A stretch of 64,000 nt of DNA from Virgibacillus_P tibetensis (GCF_036026595.1 NZ_JARZFX010000006.1:1-64000); one strand, 5' to 3'; positions 53,343 to 61,946 are shown, counted from the first letter of the stretch. Notes: generated by a model not told the origin, from the letters alone. Made by a program: numbers and translations.

Positions 53343-54125
53343 TTGGAAGTACAATTACTTATCGAGTATTTATGGGTATTAGTTATTTTAATAGGTCTTG
53401 AAGGCTTGCTGGCAGCAGATAATGCATTGGTTTTGGCAATTATGGTTAAACATCTTCCGGAAAAACAACGTAAAAAAGCGTTGTTTTATGGGCTGGCTGG
53501 GGCATTTGTATTACGCTTCGGTTCGTTATTTGTCATATCATTTCTCGTTGATGTATGGCAGGTACAAGCACTGGGAGCAGCCTACTTATTATTTATGTCA
53601 ATTAAGCATTTATATGACAAACTTAAACCAGTGAGAGAAGTGCAGGAAAAGGACAAACCTGCAGGTGCTGAAGGTAGTGGCTTTTGGATGACGGTTGTAA
53701 AAGTGGAATTCGCTGACTTAGCATTTGCTGTTGACTCCATTTTAGCAGCAGTAGCTTTAGCCGTGGCACTTCCGCCTTCTGGACTTGGGACAGTAGGCAG
53801 CTTGGATACAGGTCAATTCTTAGTTGTGTTTGCTGGTGGTATGATTGGACTAATAATCATGCGCTTTGCGGCTAATATATTTGTTGAAATGCTTAATAAG
53901 CGCCCGGGTCTGGAAATAGCAGCCTTTGTAATTGTCGGCTGGGTTGGAGTGAAATTAGCCTTAATCGTTTTAGCACATGAAGACGTTGCCTGGATCCCGC
54001 ATGATTTCCCGCATTCAACATTATGGAAGGTACTGTTTTATACAGTGCTAATCGGTATTGCGGTTTTCGGCTGGTTCCTGTCAGGCCGTACGGTTAAAAA
54101 AATGAAGGATAATGTGAATAACTAA
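53343..54125 (+). CDS. TerC family membrane protein (YkoY/MeeY-like Mn2+ exporter)
   Basis: A 260-residue membrane protein of the TerC family with about seven to eight helices. EGLLAADNALVLAIMVKHLP (about 20-39) contains the conserved Asp-Asn metal site of the first half, and VEFADLAFAVDSILAAVALA (about 121-140) the Asp pair of the second. TerC proteins downstream of yybP-ykoY riboswitches are manganese exporters that protect or metallate exported proteins; this is the inference here. Start TTG 53343, with GGGAGAG ahead. The gene has its own promoter, Mn riboswitch and terminator. Confidence 0.93.
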   Translation: MEVQLLIEYLWVLVILIGLEGLLAADNALVLAIMVKHLPEKQRKKALFYGLAGAFVLRFGSLFVISFLVDVWQVQALGAAYLLFMSIKHLYDKLKPVREVQEKDKPAGAEGSGFWMTVVKVEFADLAFAVDSILAAVALAVALPPSGLGTVGSLDTGQFLVVFAGGMIGLIIMRFAANIFVEMLNKRPGLEIAAFVIVGWVGVKLALIVLAHEDVAWIPHDFPHSTLWKVLFYTVLIGIAVFGWFLSGRTVKKMKDNVNN

Positions 54126-54132
54126 TTTCTGC

Positions 54133-54170
54133 AAGCAGCCACGAGGGAAGTGGTTGCTTCATTTTTTTTG
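54133..54170 (+). terminator. Terminator of terC
   Basis: AAGCAGCCAC and GTGGTTGCTT pair (one wobble) around a 7-base loop, followed by eight T. Confidence 0.88.
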
Positions 54171-54236
54171 AGATAAAGCATAATGGATTGTATTAAAGAA
54201 AAATCATGACCACCAATAAGAAAGGGTATTCTTAAA

Positions 54237-54416
54237 TTATAATTCCTTGATCGTTTTTTCAATAGTTAAGCTATAATTATTTGGTAAAATCCCAGCTTCA
54301 TTCGTTTTTATTAGAAAGTCTTCTGCTTCACGATATGTTTTGAATGTCATTTGTTTTTCTTCCATAGCTAAGAATGCACGTACTTTATTTGTTCCAATTG
54401 CAACTACTTTATACAC
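54237..54416 (-). CDS. Unrecognised 59-residue protein with strong ribosome site
   Basis: A frame starting at GTG 54416 (MYKVVAIGTNKVRAFLAMEE...) and ending TLTIEKTIKEL-like at 54237. Read codon by codon: MYKVVAIGTNKVRAFLAM, then EEKQMTFKTYREAEDFL, then IKTNEAGILPNNYSLTIE, ending KTIKEL. GGGGGGAAG lies about 5 bases before the start, one of the stronger sites in the window. No signal peptide or membrane helix; mixed alpha/beta character. I do not recognise the family. It lies downstream of, and reads the same way as, the DUF2294 gene, but after that gene's terminator. Confidence 0.65.
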   Translation of the reverse strand: MYKVVAIGTNKVRAFLAMEEKQMTFKTYREAEDFLIKTNEAGILPNNYSLTIEKTIKEL

Positions 54417-54443
54417 GGTTACTTCCCCCCCTAAAACTATTCA

Positions 54444-54481
54444 ATAAAAAAAGCCGAAAAGGATTAATACCTTTTCGGCTT
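54444..54481 (-). terminator. Terminator of the MpsC/DUF2294 gene
   Basis: On the minus strand AAGCCGAAAAGG and CCTTTTCGGCTT form a perfect 12-bp stem, followed by TTTTTATTG. It is 75 bases after the gene's stop. Confidence 0.93.
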
Positions 54482-54555
54482 ATGTCTTGGCACAATCGTC
54501 CAGACATTCCCACCTATCTATGTTAGTAACTGCTTCGCAAGCAGTGATGTTAATG

Positions 54556-55269
54556 TTAATCTTCTTCTTTAAGCTTTACTTTATCTGGGAGAAGTACAAA
54601 TATCACATAACCTATATCGTTGTGAAAATCCCAATCAACGAAAATGTCTTGTATTTCCTGATTTAAAACAGACTCCAAAAAGCCTCGATTAATAAGGTTC
54701 TTTTCAAGACGTCGTTTGGAAATCCTCAGTTGCTTTTCGAACCCGGATTCAATTAATTCCTGCTCAATACGCACGAGTATATCCTCACGCTTTGATATAA
54801 TGGTTCGGGAATTAAGCTTAAATGACCGAAGCTCTCTTGGCGATTTCTGTGCCTTTTTTGTAAAGCGATCTATTTCATTATGGACTTCGTCTTTTGCCTG
54901 ATAACTAAGAAACTCTTCATCCGTTTCATTTTCAATGGAATCCATTTCAGCAAAAATCATTCCAGTTTTATTCTCCAGTGACCAGTCATAAAATACACGT
55001 GAAACCTTTGTTCCTGTCTCTGAAGAGAAAATCAGCTTAATCTCTGGAAGTAATTCGTTCATTAATATGTCCCGTGTTTCTTGAACCCGCAAAGTATTAT
55101 CCTGGTTTAGAAGCACTCTTTCCATTGGTGCCAGAAAGCTCTTTAAATATATGGTTATAAACGGTTTCACAACAGTTACGTAAATAGAGCCCGGCCCCTT
55201 GCCGAAGTTATCACGCAACAGTCTTCCTGTGGAACTCGCTATAGCAGATTCGACAGTCTTTTTATCCAT
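54556..55269 (-). CDS. MpsC/YbcI-family protein with two tandem DUF2294-like halves
   Basis: A 237-residue cytoplasmic protein. The N-terminal half (about 1-110) is a DUF2294/MpsC-type domain: GKGPGSIYVTVVKPFITIYL then VSRVFYDWSLENKTGMIFAEM. The C-terminal half (about 130-232) repeats the layout: SPRELRSFKLNSRTIIS then IQDIFVDWDFHNDIGYVIFVL. Typical single-domain members are about 120 residues. In Staphylococcus MpsC is encoded with a CO2/Na+ transport system MpsAB, and in Bacillus YbcI sits near NdhF-YbcC. Neither partner is next to this gene, so its job is open. It diverges from the chromate transporter gene. Confidence 0.8.
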   Translation of the reverse strand: MDKKTVESAIASSTGRLLRDNFGKGPGSIYVTVVKPFITIYLKSFLAPMERVLLNQDNTLRVQETRDILMNELLPEIKLIFSSETGTKVSRVFYDWSLENKTGMIFAEMDSIENETDEEFLSYQAKDEVHNEIDRFTKKAQKSPRELRSFKLNSRTIISKREDILVRIEQELIESGFEKQLRISKRRLEKNLINRGFLESVLNQEIQDIFVDWDFHNDIGYVIFVLLPDKVKLKEED

Positions 55270-55429
55270 CTATTACATCCTTTACATAGAAGGATTGTAC
55301 ATTATTTTACAATCCCTGTTGATAGTATAGCATTTCCACTCATATAAGGAAAACAAACTTTTTTTATTTTAATTATGTAAATTTCACTATCTCTAAGCAT
55401 TTCTATGTTATTTTTGTATTAATGAGAAT

Positions 55430-56632
55430 ATGCTGGAGGTGGTTATAGTTAAGAATCATTCGCGAATGGAAATCTTACTAACTTCATTGAAGCTTGGATT
55501 AACTTCCTTTGGTGGTCCTGTGGCACACTTGGGTTATTTTAAAGATGAGTACGTAGATAAGAAAAAGTGGCTTGATGATAAGACCTATGCAGATATTATT
55601 GCATTGTGTCAATTTCTTCCCGGTCCAGCCAGTAGTCAGGTTGGAATCGCAATCGGTATGTTGCGGGGTGGATTTCTGGGTGGTTTTGTATCCTGGTTCG
55701 GATTCACGATTCCATCTGTACTGGTACTCGTATTGTTTGCACTTGCCTACCAATCGTTTACCTTAGGTGGTGCTGCATGGATCGTCAGTTTAAAAATTGT
55801 AGCAGTGGCGGTAGTAGCACATGCTGTTATCGGTTTAGGCAAAAAGCTTACTCCAGACAGACCACGGATTGCTATAGCCATAGCAGCGGCTTTGATCATG
55901 CTTCTTTTTCCATCAGCAATTGTACAGATCTCGATTATTGCAGGTGCTGCGCTGCTTGGATATTTTATGTTCTCTAAACAAGGGAAGACGGATGTAAAGT
56001 CGTTCTCCGTTTCTGTTACAAAAAAACAAGGACTGATCTCTTTATCTGTATTAGGATTATTACTAGTCATACTGCCGATTCTGTCGCAGACTCTATCGAA
56101 TAGCTACATAACCATTTTCGATATATTCTTTCGAGTAGGCTCTATTGTATTTGGAGGAGGTCATGTAGTGTTGCCTCTCTTGGAACAAGAGCTTGTTCCA
56201 ATCGGACTCCTGACAGGAGATGACTTTCTGGCTGGTTACGGAATGGCCCAGGCTGTACCTGGACCGTTGTTCACATTTGCAGGATACTTAGGCACCATGA
56301 TCAGTGGGATTACAGGAGCGGTAGTCGCGACAATTGCTATCTTTCTGCCTTCCTTTCTTCTGATTGTTGCAGCACTTCCATTTCTGAGTGAATTACGTAA
56401 ACGATCAAGCTTTCAAGGGATATTAACAGGAGTAAATGCGAGTGTTGTAGGTATATTATTGGCAGCTTTTTATAATCCTGTATTTACAACATCTATTAAT
56501 AACGGCGCTCATTTTGGGTTGGCCCTCCTGCTGTTCGCCTTATTGCATTTTTGGAAATTACCAGCCTGGATGATTGTCATAATCGGTATTGTAGCAGGTG
56601 AGGGGATAGCTTATTTTTTTGATTTTGTATAA
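55430..56632 (+). CDS. chrA: Chromate transporter ChrA (long, two-domain form)
   Basis: A 400-residue CHR-family membrane protein with two homologous six-helix halves. The N-terminal half has LGLTSFGGPVAHLGYF and FLPGPASSQVGIAIGMLRGG; the C-terminal half has GSIVFGGGHVVLPLLEQEL and AQAVPGPLFTFAGYLG, the paired CHR motifs. It exports chromate, or in some bacteria sulfate or other anions. The start is unclear. ATG 55430 lies ahead of the only good Shine-Dalgarno (GGAGG, 55435-55439), GTG 55439 overlaps it, and the codons at the right spacing are ATA (55445) and GTT (55448). ATG 55466 is too far away. OsmC follows 29 bases later. Confidence 0.92.
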   Translation: MLEVVIVKNHSRMEILLTSLKLGLTSFGGPVAHLGYFKDEYVDKKKWLDDKTYADIIALCQFLPGPASSQVGIAIGMLRGGFLGGFVSWFGFTIPSVLVLVLFALAYQSFTLGGAAWIVSLKIVAVAVVAHAVIGLGKKLTPDRPRIAIAIAAALIMLLFPSAIVQISIIAGAALLGYFMFSKQGKTDVKSFSVSVTKKQGLISLSVLGLLLVILPILSQTLSNSYITIFDIFFRVGSIVFGGGHVVLPLLEQELVPIGLLTGDDFLAGYGMAQAVPGPLFTFAGYLGTMISGITGAVVATIAIFLPSFLLIVAALPFLSELRKRSSFQGILTGVNASVVGILLAAFYNPVFTTSINNGAHFGLALLLFALLHFWKLPAWMIVIIGIVAGEGIAYFFDFV

Positions 56633-56661
56633 CATAAGAAATACTTAGTGGAGGTTATTAC

Positions 56662-57102
56662 ATGACAGCACATCATTTTTATTTAAGAGCAGATTGGCCT
56701 GGTGGCCGAAACAGTGATGGGTATCTGGAAACAGGTAACCTGAAGACCAAAATTTCCATCCCACCTGAAATGGGAGGACCTGGTATTGGGACCAATCCAG
56801 ATGAAATGCTGTTGGGAGCTGCATCTACGTGCTATATTATAACGTTAGCTGCGATGATTGAACGGGCTGCTTTGCCTCTTTTAAGTATGTCACTTGAATC
56901 AGAAGGAATTGTAGATGTTACGAATGGTGTTTTCACATATGAGAAAATCATTCATAAACCAACTGTAGTCTTAACAGATGAGGGTGTAGAAGAGGATTAT
57001 AATAAATTAAATAAATTAGTTGAAAAAGCAGAAAAGAGCTGCATGATTTCACGAGCTGTCCAAGGCAATGTTGAAATAGTAGTTCAAGCAAATAGCAAGT
57101 GA
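56662..57102 (+). CDS. OsmC family peroxiredoxin (SACOL1771-type)
   Basis: A 146-residue cytoplasmic thiol peroxidase of the OsmC/Ohr superfamily. The peroxidatic Cys is in LLGAASTCYIITLAAM (about residue 57) and the second in AEKSCMISRAV (about residue 127), the usual pair. The GGPGIGTNPDEML stretch between is typical of the SACOL1771 subgroup. It reduces organic hydroperoxides. GGAGG lies upstream of ATG 56662. It is 29 bases after chrA and likely co-transcribed; chromate exposure produces oxidative stress, so the pairing makes sense. Confidence 0.92.
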   Translation: MTAHHFYLRADWPGGRNSDGYLETGNLKTKISIPPEMGGPGIGTNPDEMLLGAASTCYIITLAAMIERAALPLLSMSLESEGIVDVTNGVFTYEKIIHKPTVVLTDEGVEEDYNKLNKLVEKAEKSCMISRAVQGNVEIVVQANSK

Positions 57103-57139
57103 AAAAGGTGCTGACCATTAATGGTTCAGCATCTTTTTT
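57102..57139 (+). terminator. Terminator of chrA-OsmC
   Basis: AAAGGTGCTGACCATT and AATGGTTCAGCATCTTT pair with wobble or single bulge and run into six T. Confidence 0.88.
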
Positions 57140-57210
57140 AAAAGGATTAACATAGCCAGCCTGACGTTTATTTTGCGGAAAACTGTGCATAAATAAAACA
57201 GGAATTATTC

Positions 57211-57239
57211 TTGACACGTCATCTAAATCATTGTATCTT
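57211..57239 (+). promoter_or_regulatory. Promoter for the cystine transporter gene
   Basis: TTGACA (57211-57216) and TATCTT (57234-57239) with a 17-base spacer, about 117 bases before the start codon. The leader holds no S-box or T-box. Confidence 0.6.
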
Positions 57240-57355
57240 ATATAAGTCATACTAAATTCATCGGAATTATTGATATTAAGAGAGAACCATAGCTGGAAAT
57301 CCTGCATATAATAGGAAAAAAACAACAGCAATAAATATTGGGAGGAAGAAAAATT

Positions 57356-58750
57356 ATGGATTTATTATTTATTTTAGCTAATATCGCAGTCTTGCTAGCT
57401 ATCATCGGACTACTTATTTACATGCAAAGGAAGCGCGTCTCATTTACAAAACGTGTATTTACAGGGCTGGGTCTTGGTATTGTATTAGGTGGCTTATTGC
57501 AGGCTATTTACGGAGCAGGTTCAGAAGTCTTGGTTCAAACTACAGAGTGGTACAGTATTGTAGGTAGTGGGTATATCCGTTTACTTATGATGATTGTCGT
57601 ACCTTTAGTTATGGTTTCAATTATCCAGTCGATTATTAATCTGGAAAAAACAGCTGAGCTGGGAAAAATGTCAGCATGGATCATCGGCATATTAATCAGT
57701 ACTACTATGGTGGCAGCTCTAATTGGAATTGGAACAGCTACGTTATTTGATTTAAATGCAGAGCAGATTCAGGCTGGTCAAGCGGAAAGTGAAAGAGGAA
57801 CGATGCTGGAAACACGTTTAGGTGATGTGCAGGATCAATCAACACCTCAACGAATTCTTAACTTTATTCCGTCTAACATATTTTTGGATATGACAGGGGA
57901 CAGACCTACATCAGTCATTGCGGTTGTTATTTTTTCGATGATTGTAGGGGTTGCAGTTCTTGGTCTGCGCAGAAAAAATCCGGAACAGGCAGAAATGTTC
58001 ACTAAAATTGTTAATGCTTTTTATGGTGTCGTTATGCGCATCGTAACGATCGTATTACGCTTGGCGCCATTTGGTATACTGGCCCTCATGGCGAACACTG
58101 TAGCAAATACTGATGTTGGAGGAGTATTAGAACTAGGTAAATTTGTGCTAGCTTCTTATGTGGCATTGTTCATCATGTTCATTGTGCATTTAGTTATGGT
58201 GGGTGTGTTTGGATTAAATCCAATGACATATTTAAGAAAGGCTTTGCCAGTATTGGGGTTTGCCTTCACATCCCGTTCAAGTGCTGGTACCATTCCATTA
58301 AATATTCAAGCACAAAGGAAGTCACTTGGTGTTGACCAGGGAATTGCCAACATGTCAGCTTCCTTTGGGGCTACAATGGGCCAAAACGGCTGTGCAGGGA
58401 TTTATCCGGCAATGCTGGCCGTAATGATTGCGCCGTCTGTAGGCATTGATCCACTCTCGCCAGGTTTCCTAATTCAATTGGTGCTAATTATTGGTATTAG
58501 TTCATTTGGTGTAGCCGGTGTCGGTGGGGGAGCAACGTTCGCAGCAATCATTGTGTTGTCCTCAATGAACCTTCCAGTTGCATTAGCAGGTCTGTTGATC
58601 TCCATTGAAGCTCTGATTGATATGGGACGTACAGCACTGAATGTAAATGGCTCGATGGTTTCAGGTACACTGACATCCAGAATTTTAAAGAAGTTGAATG
58701 TCGAAACATTTAATGATAAAAACAAAATAGAAGAAAGCACGTCACTTTAA
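57356..58750 (+). CDS. tcyP: L-cystine symporter TcyP (DAACS family)
   Basis: A 464-residue sodium- or proton-coupled symporter of the dicarboxylate/amino-acid:cation family. GYIRLLMMIVVPLVMVSIIQ (about 74-93) and AFTSRSSAGTIPLNIQAQ (about 303-320, the Ser-rich reentrant loop) are clear, with GATMGQNGCAGIYPAMLAV and GVAGVGGGATFAAIIVLS after them. This branch, with the Met-rich MIVVPLVM and Asn-Gly-Cys motif, corresponds to B. subtilis TcyP (YhcL), a high-affinity cystine importer. GGGAGG sets ATG 57356. It complements the methionine genes at 24-30 kb. Confidence 0.93.
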   Translation: MDLLFILANIAVLLAIIGLLIYMQRKRVSFTKRVFTGLGLGIVLGGLLQAIYGAGSEVLVQTTEWYSIVGSGYIRLLMMIVVPLVMVSIIQSIINLEKTAELGKMSAWIIGILISTTMVAALIGIGTATLFDLNAEQIQAGQAESERGTMLETRLGDVQDQSTPQRILNFIPSNIFLDMTGDRPTSVIAVVIFSMIVGVAVLGLRRKNPEQAEMFTKIVNAFYGVVMRIVTIVLRLAPFGILALMANTVANTDVGGVLELGKFVLASYVALFIMFIVHLVMVGVFGLNPMTYLRKALPVLGFAFTSRSSAGTIPLNIQAQRKSLGVDQGIANMSASFGATMGQNGCAGIYPAMLAVMIAPSVGIDPLSPGFLIQLVLIIGISSFGVAGVGGGATFAAIIVLSSMNLPVALAGLLISIEALIDMGRTALNVNGSMVSGTLTSRILKKLNVETFNDKNKIEESTSL

Positions 58751-58756
58751 AAAATG

Positions 58757-58786
58757 AAGCCGTTCCTTGATGGAGCGGTTTTTTTA
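58757..58786 (+). terminator. Terminator of tcyP
   Basis: AAGCCGTTCC and GGAGCGGTTT pair (one wobble) around TTGAT, followed by T7. Confidence 0.87.
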
Positions 58787-58798
58787 TTGTCTAGCGAA

Positions 58799-58960
58799 AC
58801 TATAAAATTTTGAGATTGTGGATAAATTAACATCCGAATCAGCCTCGGCCGGCTTCAACGCACATTGCCTAGCACCCTTCCGGAAACCTCCTTAATCGAA
58901 GTCAACATCGAATCGAGAAAATAAAGGAAGGCCGACTAAAACAGGGCTTGTGCTTTGCAG
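58799..58960. repeat. Diverged relative of the GC-rich dispersed repeat, copy D
   Basis: TATAAAATTTTG at the left end, GCCGGCTTCAACG, then CCTCC..TAATCGAAGTCAACATCG and AATAAAGGAAGG follow the same order as in copies B and C, at visibly lower identity. The right-hand 200 bases (58961-59155) hold several GC-rich short inverted repeats but no clear match. No gene is supported in 58787-59155. Confidence 0.6.
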
Positions 58961-59155
58961 ACCCATTCGGTGGGCCTTTTAGGCCAAGATCGGGAATAAA
59001 GACTTTCAGCCGCAGAGCAAGAGGCCGTGCCCACGGAAAGCGAAGTATTTTGCCGAAGCGGTACATTTGCCCAGGCGTTAATTGTTCGGATTTTCCTGAA
59101 TAATTCCTCCTTTGTCCCAACCTCTTTGATTTATATGCGACTCACCAAAACTAAT

Positions 59156-60958
59156 TCAGCTCCTGATCAGCCTTAATACCTCTTTTAAATTCTGTTCTTT
59201 GCCAGCAGCAAAATAATTAGTAAAGGGACAGCCTGCAGTTTTCACACGTTCCGCAACATTTTCTATCGTAAATTGTTCCGGTCTCAGTGCATGGGTAACC
59301 TCTTCCCAATACAGCGGTGCGGCAACGGTTGCTTCTCTTGTTTTTCTGGTGGAATAGGGTGCTATTATTGTTTTATCTTTCCCATGCTGTACATAATCAA
59401 TATATAATCGTTCCTTTCTTTTTTTCTTCATCCGCTCTGTTGTAAATAAATCAGGATGTGCTCCCTCTACCGTATAAGCTATTGCTTGAGTAAAAAGGGC
59501 GGTATCATCATAGGTCAGGGAGCCTTCCACTAATGGAATGTGAATCTGCAAGCCTTTATTACCAGAGGTTTTTACAAAAGAAAGGAGCTCCAGGTCATCA
59601 AGCAAACGTTTGATTAAGATAGCTGCATCAATAGCCAGACCAAAACGTTCCCTGTCTGGGGGGTCTAAGTCAAAGACGACTTCAATTGGATGAATACTAC
59701 CTGCGCGTTGAAATGGAAGATGATATTCAACTGCTCCATGATTAGCAAACCAGATTAACGCGTTAAGCTCATCGCAAATTATAAGCTTCTCTTTATCTTC
59801 AGATAGCACACTGTTGATAAAGGAAGGTGCATAATCGGGAAGGTGCTTCTGAAAAAAGTATTCACCCTCTACACCGTCCGGGGACCGGATAATGGTCAGC
59901 ACCCGTTCATTCATGAAAGGAATCATATATGGGGCCATTTCCCTTATGTATACAAGTAAATCTCCTTTAGTAAGGCCACTCTCTGGCCAAAAGACTTTTT
60001 CCGTATTGGTAAGGTCTACATTTTCCGGAAACATAGCCATATCTATACCAAGCTTTTCAATCGTGCATTCACTTGGAGACACATGTGGCAATAAGGAAAC
60101 AAACTCAGGTTCACGGAGTTCACTTTTATATAAATCCAATGTGTTTACTGCAGCACAAATAGCAGGGGGAAGTTTATGGACACCATCACGGTAATCGCCT
60201 TTTTCCAAAAAGAGATTCTTTAATGTCTGGAAATCTTCAGGTGGGAGTCCGTGCTTGCATTTACCAATTTCAACTGATTCCTCCTTGTTATAAACGTGGA
60301 ACGTAAAATACTCATTCTTTACATGGAAATCTGTAAGGAAGCCTTGAATTGTTCGCCAGTTTTTTATTTTAAACCAATCATGATGAGACTTCCCTGAATT
60401 GTAAAGACTTTGCTTACGCTTCGCAATCATCCCTTCTCCCATATAGTTAAAAATAGTTTCCCATAATTCATTTGGATTCTCAGATGCTTGAACTAGTTGT
60501 AATTGCTTGTCCCAATGAAATTTATAAAAAAGGCTAGTTAACACAGACTTGCGGTTTTCATAGCTTTTATTTACATAACTAATACCAGCCTGTTGCAGAA
60601 TATCAAATGCCATAAAGCTGGCAGGTCTTGCTTCAGCTGCTTTCATAATGGATTCTGTCTTTTTCAATCGTCCTCTTTTTTGAATCCACGAGAAATTTGC
60701 CTGAAAAGCGTTATTTAAAACGACTAATTCACCATCAAATTTGAGCGGAAGAAAGCTGCTGACATGTGGATATTGTGCTTGGCAGTAGGTCACTATTTCC
60801 GGAAAGCTAGCAGTTAAATCCTTTTTGTTTCTGCTCATAAGCTGTATGCTGTCTTTTTCCCAATGTAAAACACAACGAAAACCATCGTACTTTACCTCAT
60901 ATAACCACTCCTTGCCATAAGGTATTTCTTCACTAGCTATTGGTTTCATGATGTCCAT
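59156..60958 (-). CDS. ligD: ATP-dependent DNA ligase LigD (ligase + polymerase domains)
   Basis: NHEJ enzyme of 600 residues. The ligase domain comes first: nucleotidyl lysine in EVKYDGFR (Lys23), LKFDGELVVL motif and GEGMIAKRKQ (about 196). The OB fold runs to about 300. From about 325 comes the archaeo-eukaryotic primase-type polymerase domain, with FDLDPPDRE (catalytic Asp pair) and KTSGNKGLQIHIP (about 486-498). The 3'-phosphoesterase domain of mycobacterial LigD is absent, as in B. subtilis LigD (YkoU). GAAGGAG sets ATG 60958. It diverges from ku, 111 bases away, so the two share a promoter region. Confidence 0.95.
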   Translation of the reverse strand: MDIMKPIASEEIPYGKEWLYEVKYDGFRCVLHWEKDSIQLMSRNKKDLTASFPEIVTYCQAQYPHVSSFLPLKFDGELVVLNNAFQANFSWIQKRGRLKKTESIMKAAEARPASFMAFDILQQAGISYVNKSYENRKSVLTSLFYKFHWDKQLQLVQASENPNELWETIFNYMGEGMIAKRKQSLYNSGKSHHDWFKIKNWRTIQGFLTDFHVKNEYFTFHVYNKEESVEIGKCKHGLPPEDFQTLKNLFLEKGDYRDGVHKLPPAICAAVNTLDLYKSELREPEFVSLLPHVSPSECTIEKLGIDMAMFPENVDLTNTEKVFWPESGLTKGDLLVYIREMAPYMIPFMNERVLTIIRSPDGVEGEYFFQKHLPDYAPSFINSVLSEDKEKLIICDELNALIWFANHGAVEYHLPFQRAGSIHPIEVVFDLDPPDRERFGLAIDAAILIKRLLDDLELLSFVKTSGNKGLQIHIPLVEGSLTYDDTALFTQAIAYTVEGAHPDLFTTERMKKKRKERLYIDYVQHGKDKTIIAPYSTRKTREATVAAPLYWEEVTHALRPEQFTIENVAERVKTAGCPFTNYFAAGKEQNLKEVLRLIRS

Positions 60959-61069
60959 TCCACACAACTCCTTCGCAAGTTATCTTTCCATAGTGGCACA
61001 GTTTTATTATGCTTATCAGGATAAAAATAATTGAGACTGACAAACTACATAGCAAGGGAGGTTGTTATA

Positions 61070-61918
61070 ATGCATACAATGTGGAAAGGTACCATCAGTT
61101 TTGGGCTTGTAAATATTCCTGTCAAAATGCATGCTGCAACGGAAAATAAAGATGTGAAATTAAGGCAGCTGCATAAAGAATGTCAGTCGCCTGTTAAATA
61201 TGAAAAGGTCTGTCCAGTTTGTGACCGAGAAATTCAATCAGAAGAGATCGTAAAGGCATATGAATATGCCAAAAATAAATTTGTCATGTTGGATGAAGAG
61301 GATCTGGAAGCTTTACAGAAAGAACAGGCTGATAAAGCAGTGGAGATTGTTGACTTTGTAAAGCTGGAAGAAATTGATCCGATATATTTTGAAAAAAGTT
61401 ATTATCTATCGCCAAATGAAGGTGGCAGCAAGGCTTATGTATTACTTTTAAATGCATTAAAGGACACAGGTAAAATAGGTGTAGCAAAAATGATAATCCG
61501 TTCAAAAGAACAATTGGCAGTCATTCGTGTTTATGAAAATACATTGGTTGCAGAGACCATTCATTACCCGGATGAAGTACGCAATGTACGGGACGTACCG
61601 AATGTGCCAGAGGAAACAGCTACTGCAAAAAAAGAACTGGATACTGCTAAAATGCTGATTGATCAATTGACTACTGAATTCAACCCGGAAAAATATAAAG
61701 ATGACTACCGGATAGCTCTCCTTGATCTGATCGAAGCAAAGAAAAATAATGAAGAAATAACTACGGCAAAAGATAAACCTGCACCAAAATCTGCAGATAA
61801 CTTAATGGACGCACTTCAGGAATCACTGGAACGAGCAAAAAAAGCCAAACCAAAACCAAAGCAGCCCGCAAAGCGAAAAACGAAAACAACTGCACAAAAA
61901 AAGAAAACAGCAACATAA
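61070..61918 (+). CDS. ku: Bacterial Ku protein
   Basis: DNA double-strand end-binding protein of 282 residues; partner of LigD in non-homologous end joining. MWKGTISFGLVNIPVKMHAA at the start (about 4-23) is the bacterial Ku signature. A Cys pair, CQSP and CPVC (about 40-55), is common in the family. KSYYLSPNEGGSKAYVLL (about 123) and FNPEKYKDDYRIALLDLI are also typical. The C-terminal 30 residues are extremely rich in Lys, Pro and Thr, a flexible tail that binds DNA in homologues. AGGGAGG sets ATG 61070. A terminator follows. In B. subtilis the pair is expressed in spores. Confidence 0.96.
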   Translation: MHTMWKGTISFGLVNIPVKMHAATENKDVKLRQLHKECQSPVKYEKVCPVCDREIQSEEIVKAYEYAKNKFVMLDEEDLEALQKEQADKAVEIVDFVKLEEIDPIYFEKSYYLSPNEGGSKAYVLLLNALKDTGKIGVAKMIIRSKEQLAVIRVYENTLVAETIHYPDEVRNVRDVPNVPEETATAKKELDTAKMLIDQLTTEFNPEKYKDDYRIALLDLIEAKKNNEEITTAKDKPAPKSADNLMDALQESLERAKKAKPKPKQPAKRKTKTTAQKKKTAT

Positions 61919-61946
61919 ATGGCCTCCCTGGAGGCTATTTTTATTG
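61919..61946 (+). terminator. Terminator of ku
   Basis: GCCTC and GAGGC close a tiny loop (CCTG) inside TGGCCTCC...GGAGGCTA, followed by TTTTTATT. It begins immediately after the ku stop. Confidence 0.8.

Noticed and set aside
57250..57300. CymR operator ahead of tcyP
   Set aside because: Only a GGAATTAT half-site is visible; one half-site in AT-rich DNA is not evidence.
58902..59120. Minus-strand 72-codon frame next to ligD
   Set aside because: It lies within a repeat-related GC-rich stretch, lacks a ribosome site and resembles no protein family.
60959..61069. SigG promoter for ligD
   Set aside because: A CATAATA -10-like word occurs on the minus strand at 61005-61011, but no acceptable -35 element lies 16-18 bases upstream.
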